From CAYGUI01 sp964353115 (GTDB lineage: Bacteria > Pseudomonadota > Gammaproteobacteria > JAGOUU01): a DNA stretch of 7,512 bases. Below, piece by piece: positions 1-6,759 of the stretch. Both the position numbers and the translations under genes were made by a program. Within the stretch, counting starts at the first letter, position 1; each line of letters opens with the position of its first letter. Under the pieces are notes generated by a model, which was not told the DNA's origin, did no database searches, and saw nothing but the letters and a program-made list of their open reading frames with translations. The DNA lies in the NCBI GenBank assembly GCA_964353115.1, contig CAYGUI010000061.1, positions 1-7,512 on the forward strand. The letters are read 5' to 3'.

Positions 1-299
1 CAATAACATTTATAAGCTTTATCTTCAGCTAATAGATTTTCAATTACTTCTTTATAACGATCTACACGCTGCATTTGAAAAATGGCATCGCCATCATAAT
101 CAAGACCAAGCCACTTAAGGCCATCAAAAATAACTTGCACCGCTTCTTCTGTTGATCTTTCTTGGTCTGTATCTTCAATGCGCAGAACAAATTCTCCGCC
201 ATGCTTTTTAGCAAACAACCAGTTAAATAATGCAGTTCTAACTACGCCAATGTGTAAATAGCCCGTTGGGCTTGGAGCAAAACGATTTTTAATTTTCAT
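1..299 (-). CDS. gltX: Glutamyl-tRNA synthetase, N-terminal part (runs off the window)
   Basis: Class I aminoacyl-tRNA synthetase that charges tRNA-Glu with glutamate in the cytoplasm. I translated the minus strand from the ATG at 299-297; the frame stays open to base 1, giving about 99 residues. It begins MKIKNRFAPSPTGYLHIG, containing the class I HIGH-type signature (HIG followed by VV instead of the usual GG or GA). It continues with RTALFNWLFAKKHGGEFVL and then the family's conserved RIEDTDQERS. Near the window edge is KAYKCYC, where the enterobacterial enzyme has AYKCYC. The 5' start is certain by family alignment; the C-terminal two thirds lie outside. The gene starts 13 nt after the stop of the 333-residue gene, so it may be last or internal in a minus-strand operon. 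No Shine-Dalgarno is visible in its A/T-only leader. The alternative, the shorter GluQ paralogue, is less likely because the flanking residues follow GltX. Confidence 0.95.
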   Translation of the reverse strand, partial: MKIKNRFAPSPTGYLHIGVVRTALFNWLFAKKHGGEFVLRIEDTDQERSTEEAVQVIFDGLKWLGLDYDGDAIFQMQRVDRYKEVIENLLAEDKAYKCY

Positions 300-312
300 A
301 AAATTTTTATTT

Positions 313-1314
313 TTAATTGCCTAGACTTTTGGAATCTTTTTCTCTTCGAATGCGTGCATCTAAAAGACGATCCGCTTCGCAGGCTAATATTGTATCACGA
401 GGAGATTCAGATGGCGACGAAGCTGCTGCGGCAGCTGATGCCCCACTATAAAATAAGTCTGATGAAGTAGGTCTTAATGCTGTAGATCTTAATAATTCAT
501 GTTTCTTTTTAAGCTCTTCTATTTGTTCACGAGCTTGCGTTAAATATATTCCAAATACTCCTGGAGAATGTTCAACTCTAAAACCAAAAAAACTCAAACG
601 AAATACAACCATCACCCCTAATTTAAATTCCACACGATAACCATTAGATGTTAAGAGATTTATGTGTTCTTTTTCACAACCATCTATCTGCTGCAAAATT
701 TGAGAATCGTATTGGTAAGTCTCGCGAGGATAGTCACTTGAAACATTAGTACATATATTTTTTGCTAACATTCTTTTATTACTTCTAAGAAGTTCACTCT
801 CAAACCATTGCTTCATTTGCTTGAACATTCCACCGCGTGAGACCTTATCTTCTATGTTCATTCGAGCAATGAATAAGCACATTTCTTTTTTTAATATGCA
901 AACAGCATCATTTTTTAATTGTTGTCCAATATCAATTAATTGATGTTCACTAAACAGATCATAGACTTCTTCTATGTGTAAATTTAGACGACTAATAAAT
1001 TTAGGCAATTTACCATCACCAATAACATAACCATCCTTACCTTTTAGTGAAGCATCATCTTTTGATATTAAAACTTGATCATTAAAACTACGGACAACAT
1101 CAATCATGCGATTTTTTATATCTTTATCACATAAATCATCTTTTTTTTTGATATCTTCTAAATCAGAAAAAAATGTTTCAAATTCCTTTCTTCGATCTGC
1201 AGAAAATTTTTTGTCTCGATATACTAACCACCATTTAGAATCTTCATTGATACTATATTCTCTATACATTGTAAGGTAGTCTTCAGCTAAACCTATTATA
1301 ATATCTGCAAACAT
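313..1314 (-). CDS. Hypothetical protein, 333 residues, soluble, coiled coil and Ala/Ser-rich linker near C-terminus
   Basis: I do not recognise this protein. It has no signal peptide and no clear membrane span, and is rich in Lys, Asp and Glu. Residues about 258-277 (LTQAREQIEELKKKHELLRS) look like a short coiled coil. Residues about 290-305 are a low-complexity Ala/Ser/Pro stretch with five alanines in a row. A charged tail follows (about 306-333: Asp, Arg, Lys, ending KSLGN). The start at 1314 is supported by AAGGG on the minus strand at 1327-1323, eight nt upstream. It lies 35 nt downstream of the MNT gene and 13 nt upstream of gltX, all in the same direction. Soluble proteins with low-complexity C-termini are common among secreted effectors of intracellular bacteria, but nothing here proves secretion. 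Coding status is fairly sure from length, spacing and ribosome-binding site; function is unknown. Confidence 0.8.
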   Translation of the reverse strand: MFADIIIGLAEDYLTMYREYSINEDSKWWLVYRDKKFSADRRKEFETFFSDLEDIKKKDDLCDKDIKNRMIDVVRSFNDQVLISKDDASLKGKDGYVIGDGKLPKFISRLNLHIEEVYDLFSEHQLIDIGQQLKNDAVCILKKEMCLFIARMNIEDKVSRGGMFKQMKQWFESELLRSNKRMLAKNICTNVSSDYPRETYQYDSQILQQIDGCEKEHINLLTSNGYRVEFKLGVMVVFRLSFFGFRVEHSPGVFGIYLTQAREQIEELKKKHELLRSTALRPTSSDLFYSGASAAAAASSPSESPRDTILACEADRLLDARIRREKDSKSLGN

Positions 1315-1322
1315 ATCCCTAT

Positions 1323-1327
1323 CCCTT
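1323..1327 (-). promoter_or_regulatory. Shine-Dalgarno for the 333-residue hypothetical gene
   Basis: AAGGG on the minus strand, eight nt before the ATG at 1314. A second AGGG lies closer but only two nt from the ATG, too near to act. The site supports starting at 1314 rather than at the next in-frame ATG (residue 16), which has no such sequence. Confidence 0.5.
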
Positions 1328-1349
1328 GCTAAATTATTAATATAATAGG

Positions 1350-1658
1350 TTAATTATATACTATTTCGGTACCGCTATTTAAGATAAGATTTTTAAAATC
1401 AAAATTTATATTATTTAAATCAACAAGATCCACACTGAAAATCAAATTAGATTCTGAAAATTTTTCGCGCAAATCGGCAAATTCTTCTAGGCTTATTTTT
1501 CTGTCAAAATCTAGAGCTAAATCTAAATCAGAGTATTTTTTTACATCACCAGTTACCCTAGAACCAAAAGCATAAACTTTAGAGTTATTAGGTATATTAT
1601 CTTTTAAAATTTTTTTTACTTCTAATAGCTCTTTATCAGCAAGCACTAATTTTTTCAT
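1350..1658 (-). CDS. Minimal nucleotidyltransferase, probable MntA-type antitoxin of a HEPN/MNT module
   Basis: A 102-residue single-domain nucleotidyltransferase of the polymerase-beta fold (HI0073-like). The core motif is complete: G32-S33, ten residues, then D44-L-D46, matching the GSX10DXD signature of MntA proteins. The third acidic residue is probably D77 in VDLVDL. In characterised HepT/MntA pairs, MntA transfers AMP from ATP to a tyrosine in the HEPN toxin and silences it. The gene starts inside the end of the HEPN gene (23-nt overlap), which implies translational coupling and fixed stoichiometry. Only a weak AGAGG about 12 nt upstream is seen as ribosome-binding site. Family assignment is firm. 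The antitoxin role is inferred from the partner and motif; HI0073/HI0074-type pairs are less tested for toxicity than HepT/MntA. Confidence 0.9.
   Translation of the reverse strand: MKKLVLADKELLEVKKILKDNIPNNSKVYAFGSRVTGDVKKYSDLDLALDFDRKISLEEFADLREKFSESNLIFSVDLVDLNNINFDFKNLILNSGTEIVYN
1353..1358 (-). promoter_or_regulatory. Candidate -10 box upstream of the 333-residue gene
   Basis: Perfect TATAAT on the minus strand, inside the last codons of the MNT gene, about 40 nt before the next gene's ATG. The only -35 partner I see, TTAAAT 18 nt further upstream, is poor. In DNA this AT-rich a TATAAT can occur by chance, so this is only a hint that the 333-residue gene and gltX could be transcribed apart from the toxin-antitoxin pair. 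Confidence 0.25.
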
Positions 1659-2031
1659 ATAAAAATTCAGCCTCTTGCATAAAATCTGGAATTACAAAAA
1701 AAACATCATCAGCTACTTTTTCATCATAAGTATGACTAGTTTTATTACGCGCCTCTCGATAAATTCTCCATTTTGACCAATCATTTAACAATAAACCTTT
1801 CTCGTTACCACGACGAATAAGATCGGAAAAATTTAAAGAATCAATAAGTTCACTTGTGGGTTCATTCATTTCTAAATAGCGCTTTAACATTTTCCATGCG
1901 AGTTCATAAGTATATTCAAAACGCTGAATACACGAATCTCTCAAAAAATCATTATGTTGCCTACCATGCTCATCGAGAGCAGCTTTTAGTGAAGATATAG
2001 CTTTTTTAAAAGAAGTTAGGTCTAGTTTCAT
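1636..2031 (-). CDS. HEPN-domain protein (HI0074-like nucleotidyltransferase substrate-binding family), probable toxin
   Basis: A 131-residue, mainly helical protein of the HI0074 family (nucleotidyltransferase substrate-binding protein, Pfam NTase_sub_bind type). The key stretch is R95-NKTS-H100-T-Y102, the RX4HXY motif. In HEPN ribonucleases Arg and His form the active site, and in HepT toxins the Tyr is the residue AMPylated by MntA. Upstream helices carry the family-typical RFEYTYELAWKMLK (residues 37-50). It is the first gene of the pair, the same order as hepT-mntA, and overlaps the nucleotidyltransferase gene by 23 nt. Likely role: RNA cleavage (often tRNA) when not AMPylated. That is a family-based inference; some HI0074-like proteins may only serve as a binding partner. 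The start at 2031 has no Shine-Dalgarno. Confidence 0.88.
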   Translation of the reverse strand: MKLDLTSFKKAISSLKAALDEHGRQHNDFLRDSCIQRFEYTYELAWKMLKRYLEMNEPTSELIDSLNFSDLIRRGNEKGLLLNDWSKWRIYREARNKTSHTYDEKVADDVFFVIPDFMQEAEFLYEKISAC

Positions 2032-2038
2032 AGAATAA

Positions 2039-2044
2039 ATTATA
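2039..2044 (-). promoter_or_regulatory. Candidate -10 box of the HEPN/MNT operon
   Basis: Perfect TATAAT on the minus strand ending seven nt before the HEPN ATG. Transcription from it would begin at or near the A of the start codon, giving a leaderless or near-leaderless mRNA, which would agree with the absence of a Shine-Dalgarno. No good -35 sequence lies at the normal distance, so the call is tentative. Confidence 0.35.
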
Positions 2045-2092
2045 GTCTATTTACACTAGCAAATCTCTAATAAATTAGCTAACATATCAGGT

Positions 2093-2122
2093 TTGAAAAA
2101 ATAAAAAAGCAGCCGATAAAAT
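2093..2122 (+). promoter_or_regulatory. Candidate sigma70-type promoter of putA
   Basis: TTGAAA (2093-2098), an 18-nt spacer, then TAAAAT (2117-2122), about 20 nt before the putA ATG. An overlapping perfect TATAAT (2122-2127) is also present but sits 23 nt from TTGAAA, too far for that pairing. It lies in the 110-bp region shared with the divergent HEPN operon. I see no clear inverted-repeat operator. Confidence 0.35.
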
Positions 2123-2141
2123 ATAATAAAACGAGAGCTAT

Positions 2142-5100
2142 ATGAGAGATTTTGAAATTTTTAATAATCAACTACACAGCAGTGAAATCAACAAGTTAGA
2201 TGATTATTATAGAATACCAGAAGGCGATGCCTTACAGACTTTAATCGATCACACCGATTTTTATCAAAAAAATCAGTTAGCTATCGAAAAATGTGCTGCT
2301 GAACTTGTAGCAAAAGTACGCAGTAAGCATATCGGTAAAGGTAGTCTTGATGCATTTTTATTAGAATACGGCCTAGATACTAACGAAGGAGTGGCCTTAA
2401 TGTGCCTAGCTGAAGCCCTACTTCGTATTCCAGACAAAAAAACCCGCGATGCTCTCATTGAAGATAAAATTGGTGGTGCTAAATGGGGAGAACATTCTGG
2501 TAAAAGCTCTTCATTATTTGTAAATGCTGCAACCTGGGGCCTAATGCTAACAGGTAAGGTTGTAAAACTCGGAACATATTCTGATAACAATATGAGCAAA
2601 GCAGTAAAAAGCCTACGCTCAAAGACTAGTGATCCAATCATCCGCCAAGCAGTTAAAACTGCTATGAAAATTTTAGGTCGCGAATTTGTACTTGGAACTG
2701 ATATTAAGGAAGCTTTTGAACGCGCTAAAAAATGTGAAGCGGAGGGTTATACTTATTCTTATGATATGCTCGGTGAAGCCGCGCGCACTGATGCCGATGC
2801 TGAATATTATTACAATGCATATAAAAATGCGATTATTGAATTAGCCAAAATCGCTAACAAATCTGATCCAAATGAAAACCCTGGAATTTCTATTAAATTA
2901 TCGGCTCTTGATCCGCGTTATGAATATTCTCAGTTTAAACGCGTAAAAGAAAAATTATATCCTCGTTTAAAAGAACTAGCTTTAATGGCTAAAAATGCAG
3001 ATATTGGTTTTACTATCGATGCTGAAGAAACCGATAGATTGACAATATCTTTTGAATTATTAAAAGATTTATCTTATGAACAAGAACTAGCTGGCTGGAA
3101 TGGTTTGGGTCTGGCACTACAATCCTATTCAAAACGTTCTTTTTATGTGATCGATTTTCTAGCTGATCTTGCACGCAAATCTAATCGTCGATTTATGCTG
3201 CGTTTAGTTAAAGGCGCTTACTGGGATGCTGAAATTAAAATTTCACAAGTTGAAGGATTAAAAGATTTTCCATTATTCACTCGTAAAGCTGCAACCGATG
3301 TTTCATATATGGCTTGTGCTCATAAAATATTACAAAACACTGATGTATTTTATCCGCAATTTGCCACTCACAATGCATATACAGTAGCTGCAATTTTAGA
3401 GTTAGCAAAAAGTTTAAATTATTATGATTTTGAATTCCAACGCTTACATGGTATGGGTGATGCTTTATACAAGCAGATAATTAATAAAAATAATAATCCT
3501 AATATTCATTGCCGAATTTATGCACCAGTAGGTGGCTATGAGCATTTACTAGCGTATTTAGTAAGAAGATTATTAGAAAACGGAGCAAATTCGTCTTTTG
3601 TAAATAAATTAATAGACGAAAATGTTCCCGTATCAAAATTAGTTGAAAGCCCTTATGAAAAAGTGTTAAGTCAAAAATTAACACCAAACAACCAAATAAG
3701 ATTACCAGAAAATTTATTTAAAGATAGGAAAAATAGCATGGGAGTTGATTTAAGCAACAATAATGTTCGAGAAAAATTAGAGTTAGATTTAAATAAAATC
3801 TTGAAAGATAATTCTGACAGTTTCATTGGCCATTCAATAATAGATGGTAAAAAAGTATTATCAAATGATCCAAAAATTAAATATAACCCAGCAAATTTAA
3901 GCGAAAAAGTTGGTGTAATTCATCAAGCGACAGCTGACGATGCTAATCGTGCTGTAGAAAGTGCCTATAGAGCACAAATCAAATGGAACAAAACTGATGT
4001 TAATATTCGTGCCGCTTGCTTAGAAAAATTTGCTGATAAATTAGAAGAAAATAAAGAATTATTTTACACTATAGCAATCAAAGAAGCAGGAAAAACTCTT
4101 AAAAACTGTGTCGGCGAAATACGTGAAGCTATTGATTTTTGTCGTTACTACGCAGCTCAAGCACGCAAAGATATGGCACAAGCAGAAGTATTACCAGGAC
4201 CTACTGGTGAGTCTAATACTTTGCAATTAAGCGGTAAAGGTGTTTTTGCTTGTATTAGCCCATGGAATTTTCCATTAGCAATTTTTACTGGACAAGTTGT
4301 TGCTGCAATTGTTACTGGTAACGCCGTTGTTGCCAAACCTGCAGAGCAAACTTCTATTATTGCAACATTAGCAGTTAAATTAATGCATGAAAGTGGTATT
4401 CCGCAAGATATTATGCAATTAGTTGTTGGCCGTGGTAGCGTAGTTGGTAATGCATTAGCATTACATCCTAAAGTTTGTGGTGTAGTGTTTACAGGCTCAA
4501 CTGAAACAGCGCGAATGATCAATATGAACTTAGCACAAAAAGAAGGCCCTATTGCAACATTAATTGCTGAAACTGGCGGACAAAACTGCATGATTGTTGA
4601 CTCATCCGCCCTGCCAGAGCAAGTTGTACGTGACACAGTAATGTCTGCTTTTGATAGCGCAGGCCAACGCTGCTCAGCGCTTCGTGTACTATACTTACAA
4701 GAAGAAATTGCTGATAAGTTTATTACTATGATTAAAGGTGCGATGGATGCGCTAGTTGTTGATAATCCAGAAAAATTATCTACAGATGTTGGTCCTGTAA
4801 TTGACACTGCTGCATTGTCAGGATTACAAGAGCACGTAGAATTAATGTCTAAAAATAATAACGCTAAAATTTTACATAAGTGCCAAATTTTAGCAGAGAA
4901 TGGAAACTTCTTAGCTCCACACCTTATCGAAATCAATAATATCAATGAGCTTAAAAAAGAGCAATTTGGCCCTATTTTGCATGTTATTAAATATAAAAGC
5001 AGTGAATTAGAGCAAGTTATTGCTGATATTAATGGAACTGGATTTGGATTAACTTTTGGTATACACAGCAGAATTTCACATTATGTTGATAAAATAATTA

Positions 5101-5312
5101 ACAATATTCATGCTGGAAACTGCTATGTAAATCGTAATACTATTGGTGCGATAGTTGGCGTACAACCATTTGGCGGTGAAGGACTTTCAGGAACTGGACC
5201 AAAAGCTGGTGGACCACGCTATCTATATCGTATGTGCAATGAAAAAACTGTATCAGTTGATACTACTGCCTCTGGCGGTAATGCCTCGCTGATGAGCCTC
5301 ACGGATGAATAA
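2142..5312 (+). CDS. putA: Bifunctional proline dehydrogenase / L-glutamate gamma-semialdehyde dehydrogenase
   Basis: Oxidises proline to pyrroline-5-carboxylate with FAD (electrons to the membrane quinone pool), then glutamate semialdehyde to glutamate with NAD+, passing the intermediate inside the protein. At 1056 residues it fits the smaller PutA group. Proline dehydrogenase barrel: DAEETDR at 293-299; R354-LVK-GAYWD with K357; FATHNA and FEFQRLHGMG; and the substrate-binding R475-R476-LL-E479 in RIYAPVG...RRLLENGAN. Aldehyde dehydrogenase: ISPWN709FP, K732 in AKPAEQT, VFTGST, general base E810 (AETGGQ) and nucleophile C844 (GQRCS). The 34-residue spacing of the last two equals that in E. 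coli PutA. The protein ends soon after PFGGEGLSGTG, so the extra C-terminal domain of longer PutAs is absent. The N-terminus shows no ribbon-helix-helix domain, so it should not act as its own repressor. The ATG has only a weak GAGAG four nt upstream. Its end overlaps the next gene. Confidence 0.98.
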   Translation: MRDFEIFNNQLHSSEINKLDDYYRIPEGDALQTLIDHTDFYQKNQLAIEKCAAELVAKVRSKHIGKGSLDAFLLEYGLDTNEGVALMCLAEALLRIPDKKTRDALIEDKIGGAKWGEHSGKSSSLFVNAATWGLMLTGKVVKLGTYSDNNMSKAVKSLRSKTSDPIIRQAVKTAMKILGREFVLGTDIKEAFERAKKCEAEGYTYSYDMLGEAARTDADAEYYYNAYKNAIIELAKIANKSDPNENPGISIKLSALDPRYEYSQFKRVKEKLYPRLKELALMAKNADIGFTIDAEETDRLTISFELLKDLSYEQELAGWNGLGLALQSYSKRSFYVIDFLADLARKSNRRFMLRLVKGAYWDAEIKISQVEGLKDFPLFTRKAATDVSYMACAHKILQNTDVFYPQFATHNAYTVAAILELAKSLNYYDFEFQRLHGMGDALYKQIINKNNNPNIHCRIYAPVGGYEHLLAYLVRRLLENGANSSFVNKLIDENVPVSKLVESPYEKVLSQKLTPNNQIRLPENLFKDRKNSMGVDLSNNNVREKLELDLNKILKDNSDSFIGHSIIDGKKVLSNDPKIKYNPANLSEKVGVIHQATADDANRAVESAYRAQIKWNKTDVNIRAACLEKFADKLEENKELFYTIAIKEAGKTLKNCVGEIREAIDFCRYYAAQARKDMAQAEVLPGPTGESNTLQLSGKGVFACISPWNFPLAIFTGQVVAAIVTGNAVVAKPAEQTSIIATLAVKLMHESGIPQDIMQLVVGRGSVVGNALALHPKVCGVVFTGSTETARMINMNLAQKEGPIATLIAETGGQNCMIVDSSALPEQVVRDTVMSAFDSAGQRCSALRVLYLQEEIADKFITMIKGAMDALVVDNPEKLSTDVGPVIDTAALSGLQEHVELMSKNNNAKILHKCQILAENGNFLAPHLIEINNINELKKEQFGPILHVIKYKSSELEQVIADINGTGFGLTFGIHSRISHYVDKIINNIHAGNCYVNRNTIGAIVGVQPFGGEGLSGTGPKAGGPRYLYRMCNEKTVSVDTTASGGNASLMSLTDE

Positions 5313-5808
5313 ATTTTTAGCAAAATTAAAAATAGATAATGAAATTATAAAAAATTACAAACTGCCGCTTTTTAAAGAATGTAAAGATCTTATATTCTAT
5401 GGCATAAATCCTTACGGAAAAATGATTTATGTTAACATGCCAACTTATCAAGCCTGGCATGAACTAAAAAAAGCGGCAGAGCTAGATCAAATCAATATGG
5501 AAATTTTTTCTGGCTTTCGTAGTGTAAAACACCAAGCTGAAATTATTCAGGAAAAAATCAATAAAAATATCCCTCTTGATGAAATTTTGAGAATAAATGC
5601 ATTACCAGGTTACTCGGAGCACCATACTGGTTTTGCATTAGATTTATATGAACTGGGAGCACCGGATCTTAATCAAAAATTTATTGATAGCGCAGTATAT
5701 CCATGGCTATGTGAGCATGCTGAAAAATTTGGTTTTTACCTAAGCTACCCGGAAGATAACCAATTTGGAATTATGTTTGAGCCTTGGCACTGGTGCTATC
5801 GTCCCTAA
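5305..5808 (+). CDS. M15-family zinc D-Ala-D-Ala carboxypeptidase-like protein (VanY/LdcB type), no signal peptide
   Basis: A 167-residue metallopeptidase expected to trim the C-terminal D-alanine of peptidoglycan peptides or a related D,D/L,D bond. The M15 signature is intact: SGFR72SVKHQ for substrate carboxylate binding, S104-E-H106-HTG-FAL-D113 (SxHxxGxAxD, zinc ligands H106 and D113), and E159-PW-H162 (ExWH, catalytic Glu and third zinc ligand), only five residues before the end. There is no signal peptide or membrane segment. The start is fixed because an in-frame stop lies 12 nt upstream (5293-5295), so no longer secreted form exists. It may therefore act in the cytoplasm on muropeptides or precursors, or be exported in another way. 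The ATG lies within ATGAATAA shared with the putA stop, with no clear Shine-Dalgarno, so translation probably depends on ribosomes finishing putA. Exact substrate is not determinable. Confidence 0.9.
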   Translation: MNKFLAKLKIDNEIIKNYKLPLFKECKDLIFYGINPYGKMIYVNMPTYQAWHELKKAAELDQINMEIFSGFRSVKHQAEIIQEKINKNIPLDEILRINALPGYSEHHTGFALDLYELGAPDLNQKFIDSAVYPWLCEHAEKFGFYLSYPEDNQFGIMFEPWHWCYRP

Positions 5809-6706
5809 GAAGGATAGTAAGTACTTTAGTTAATCTTTCACTAGCTTCTAAAATTCTTCTTTTAGAAATTGATTGCGCTTTATGGCGATAATCTGAATCT
5901 GGCTCTTTGTCTTTTGGAACATCATAAATAAAATCAGAAAACTGCATGTTTTCATCATTCCACTCATCTATATTGGCTAATTCAAAAAAGGTTTTATCAA
6001 AACGAAAACGCTTATTGAGACCATCAACCATTTCAGGAATTAAACTTGGATCATAAAACAAATGAGCGCCAGAGTCCCAATAAGCGTGTAAATTATTATT
6101 ACAAAATTGATCTAAACAAAATCTATTACCACCATAATCATTAAAACAATCTTCAGAAACATAACTTAGGCCATGTAGCGGTTGATGCATATCTTCAATA
6201 ATATGAATCAAATAGATTAATAATAATCCTTGAAAATAATTATCTTTAATTTGTGGATAAGAATTCATAAAGGCTTTAATTATCTTTACTGAATTTTCTT
6301 TATATACTGGCAAACTGCAAATATCTTTTTCAACTCCAGGACCAATATATTTATCATCAAAATGCCAATATTTAGTAGAAGCATCTTTTAAATATGAAAG
6401 CTCTGTTGGAATTTGCAAATCATATTTTTTTGATATTTCTGCAAATGTTAAGTCATGCCATAAATCAGGATAATAACTTAATTGTGCCATGATACTTAAA
6501 TTATTTTTATCATTAGTGTGAGTTTTAAAAAACGGATTTAATTTATCAGATAATTTTTTTTGTAATTCAACTGGTAACTTTCGATATGATATTTCGCTAA
6601 TTACTATATGCCCATTTTTATTCCATGCATACACATTTGTGTTAGTTAGTATATAAAAAAGACTTAAAATACTGTACAATCCTTTACTTAAATAGCTTTT
6701 TCGCAT
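5771..6706 (-). CDS. Secreted S1/P1-type zinc-dependent nuclease
   Basis: A 311-residue precursor of the S1/P1 nuclease (zinc-dependent phospholipase C-like) family, which cleaves single-stranded DNA/RNA and removes 3'-phosphates from nucleotides. Residues 1-27 form a signal peptide: basic start MRKSYLSK, hydrophobic core, then VYA. Cleavage after A27 makes W28 the mature N-terminus, as in P1, where the terminal Trp binds zinc. All nine zinc ligands of the family can be assigned: W28, H33, D81, H115, H168, D172, H178, H207 and D211, with the HxxxD spacings conserved (HIIED and HAYWD) plus HQPLH and YGGN. Four cysteines in the mature part (130, 187, 197, 202) suit an oxidising compartment. It is expected in the periplasm or medium, perhaps for host nucleic-acid salvage. 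AAGGA lies only one nt before the ATG, an odd spacing, but an in-frame stop three codons upstream excludes an earlier start. Its 3' end overlaps the convergent peptidase gene by 38 nt. Confidence 0.95.
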   Translation of the reverse strand: MRKSYLSKGLYSILSLFYILTNTNVYAWNKNGHIVISEISYRKLPVELQKKLSDKLNPFFKTHTNDKNNLSIMAQLSYYPDLWHDLTFAEISKKYDLQIPTELSYLKDASTKYWHFDDKYIGPGVEKDICSLPVYKENSVKIIKAFMNSYPQIKDNYFQGLLLIYLIHIIEDMHQPLHGLSYVSEDCFNDYGGNRFCLDQFCNNNLHAYWDSGAHLFYDPSLIPEMVDGLNKRFRFDKTFFELANIDEWNDENMQFSDFIYDVPKDKEPDSDYRHKAQSISKRRILEASERLTKVLTILLRDDSTSAKAQT

Positions 6707-6749
6707 ATCCTTAAATTAGGTTAAAAATGATTTCTAACATAGCACCAAG

Positions 6750-6754
6750 GGAGG
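6750..6754 (+). promoter_or_regulatory. Strong Shine-Dalgarno that decides the start of the 144-residue gene
   Basis: GGAGG within AAGGGAGGGAGAT, five nt before the ATG at 6760. The earlier in-frame ATG at 6727 has at best a weak AGG six nt before it. The longer version would translate this very site, so initiation at 6760 is preferred. It is the best ribosome-binding site in the window. Confidence 0.75.
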
Positions 6755-6759
6755 GAGAT

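Noticed and set aside
2273..2641. Minus-strand open frame of 122 codons inside the putA 5' region
   Set aside because: Antisense to conserved PutA sequence, no ribosome-binding site or family resemblance.
3499..3687. Minus-strand open frame of 62 codons inside putA
   Set aside because: Short, Leu/Phe-rich as expected for antisense of Lys/Glu/Asn-rich coding; no independent support.
4157..4945. Long open frame (262 codons) on the minus strand inside putA
   Set aside because: It is fully antisense to the conserved aldehyde dehydrogenase domain, has low-complexity Cys/Ser/Thr/Ile-rich composition and resembles no protein family; a shadow of putA codon usage.
5790..5825. Possible hairpin at the convergent gene ends (CTATC with GATAG; GCAC with GTGC)
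   Set aside because: Stems of four to five pairs with no T-tract; too weak to call a terminator.
6727..6759. Upstream ATG extending the 144-residue protein by 11 residues
   Set aside because: It has only a weak AGG before it, and the extension would translate through the strong GGAGG that serves the ATG at 6760.
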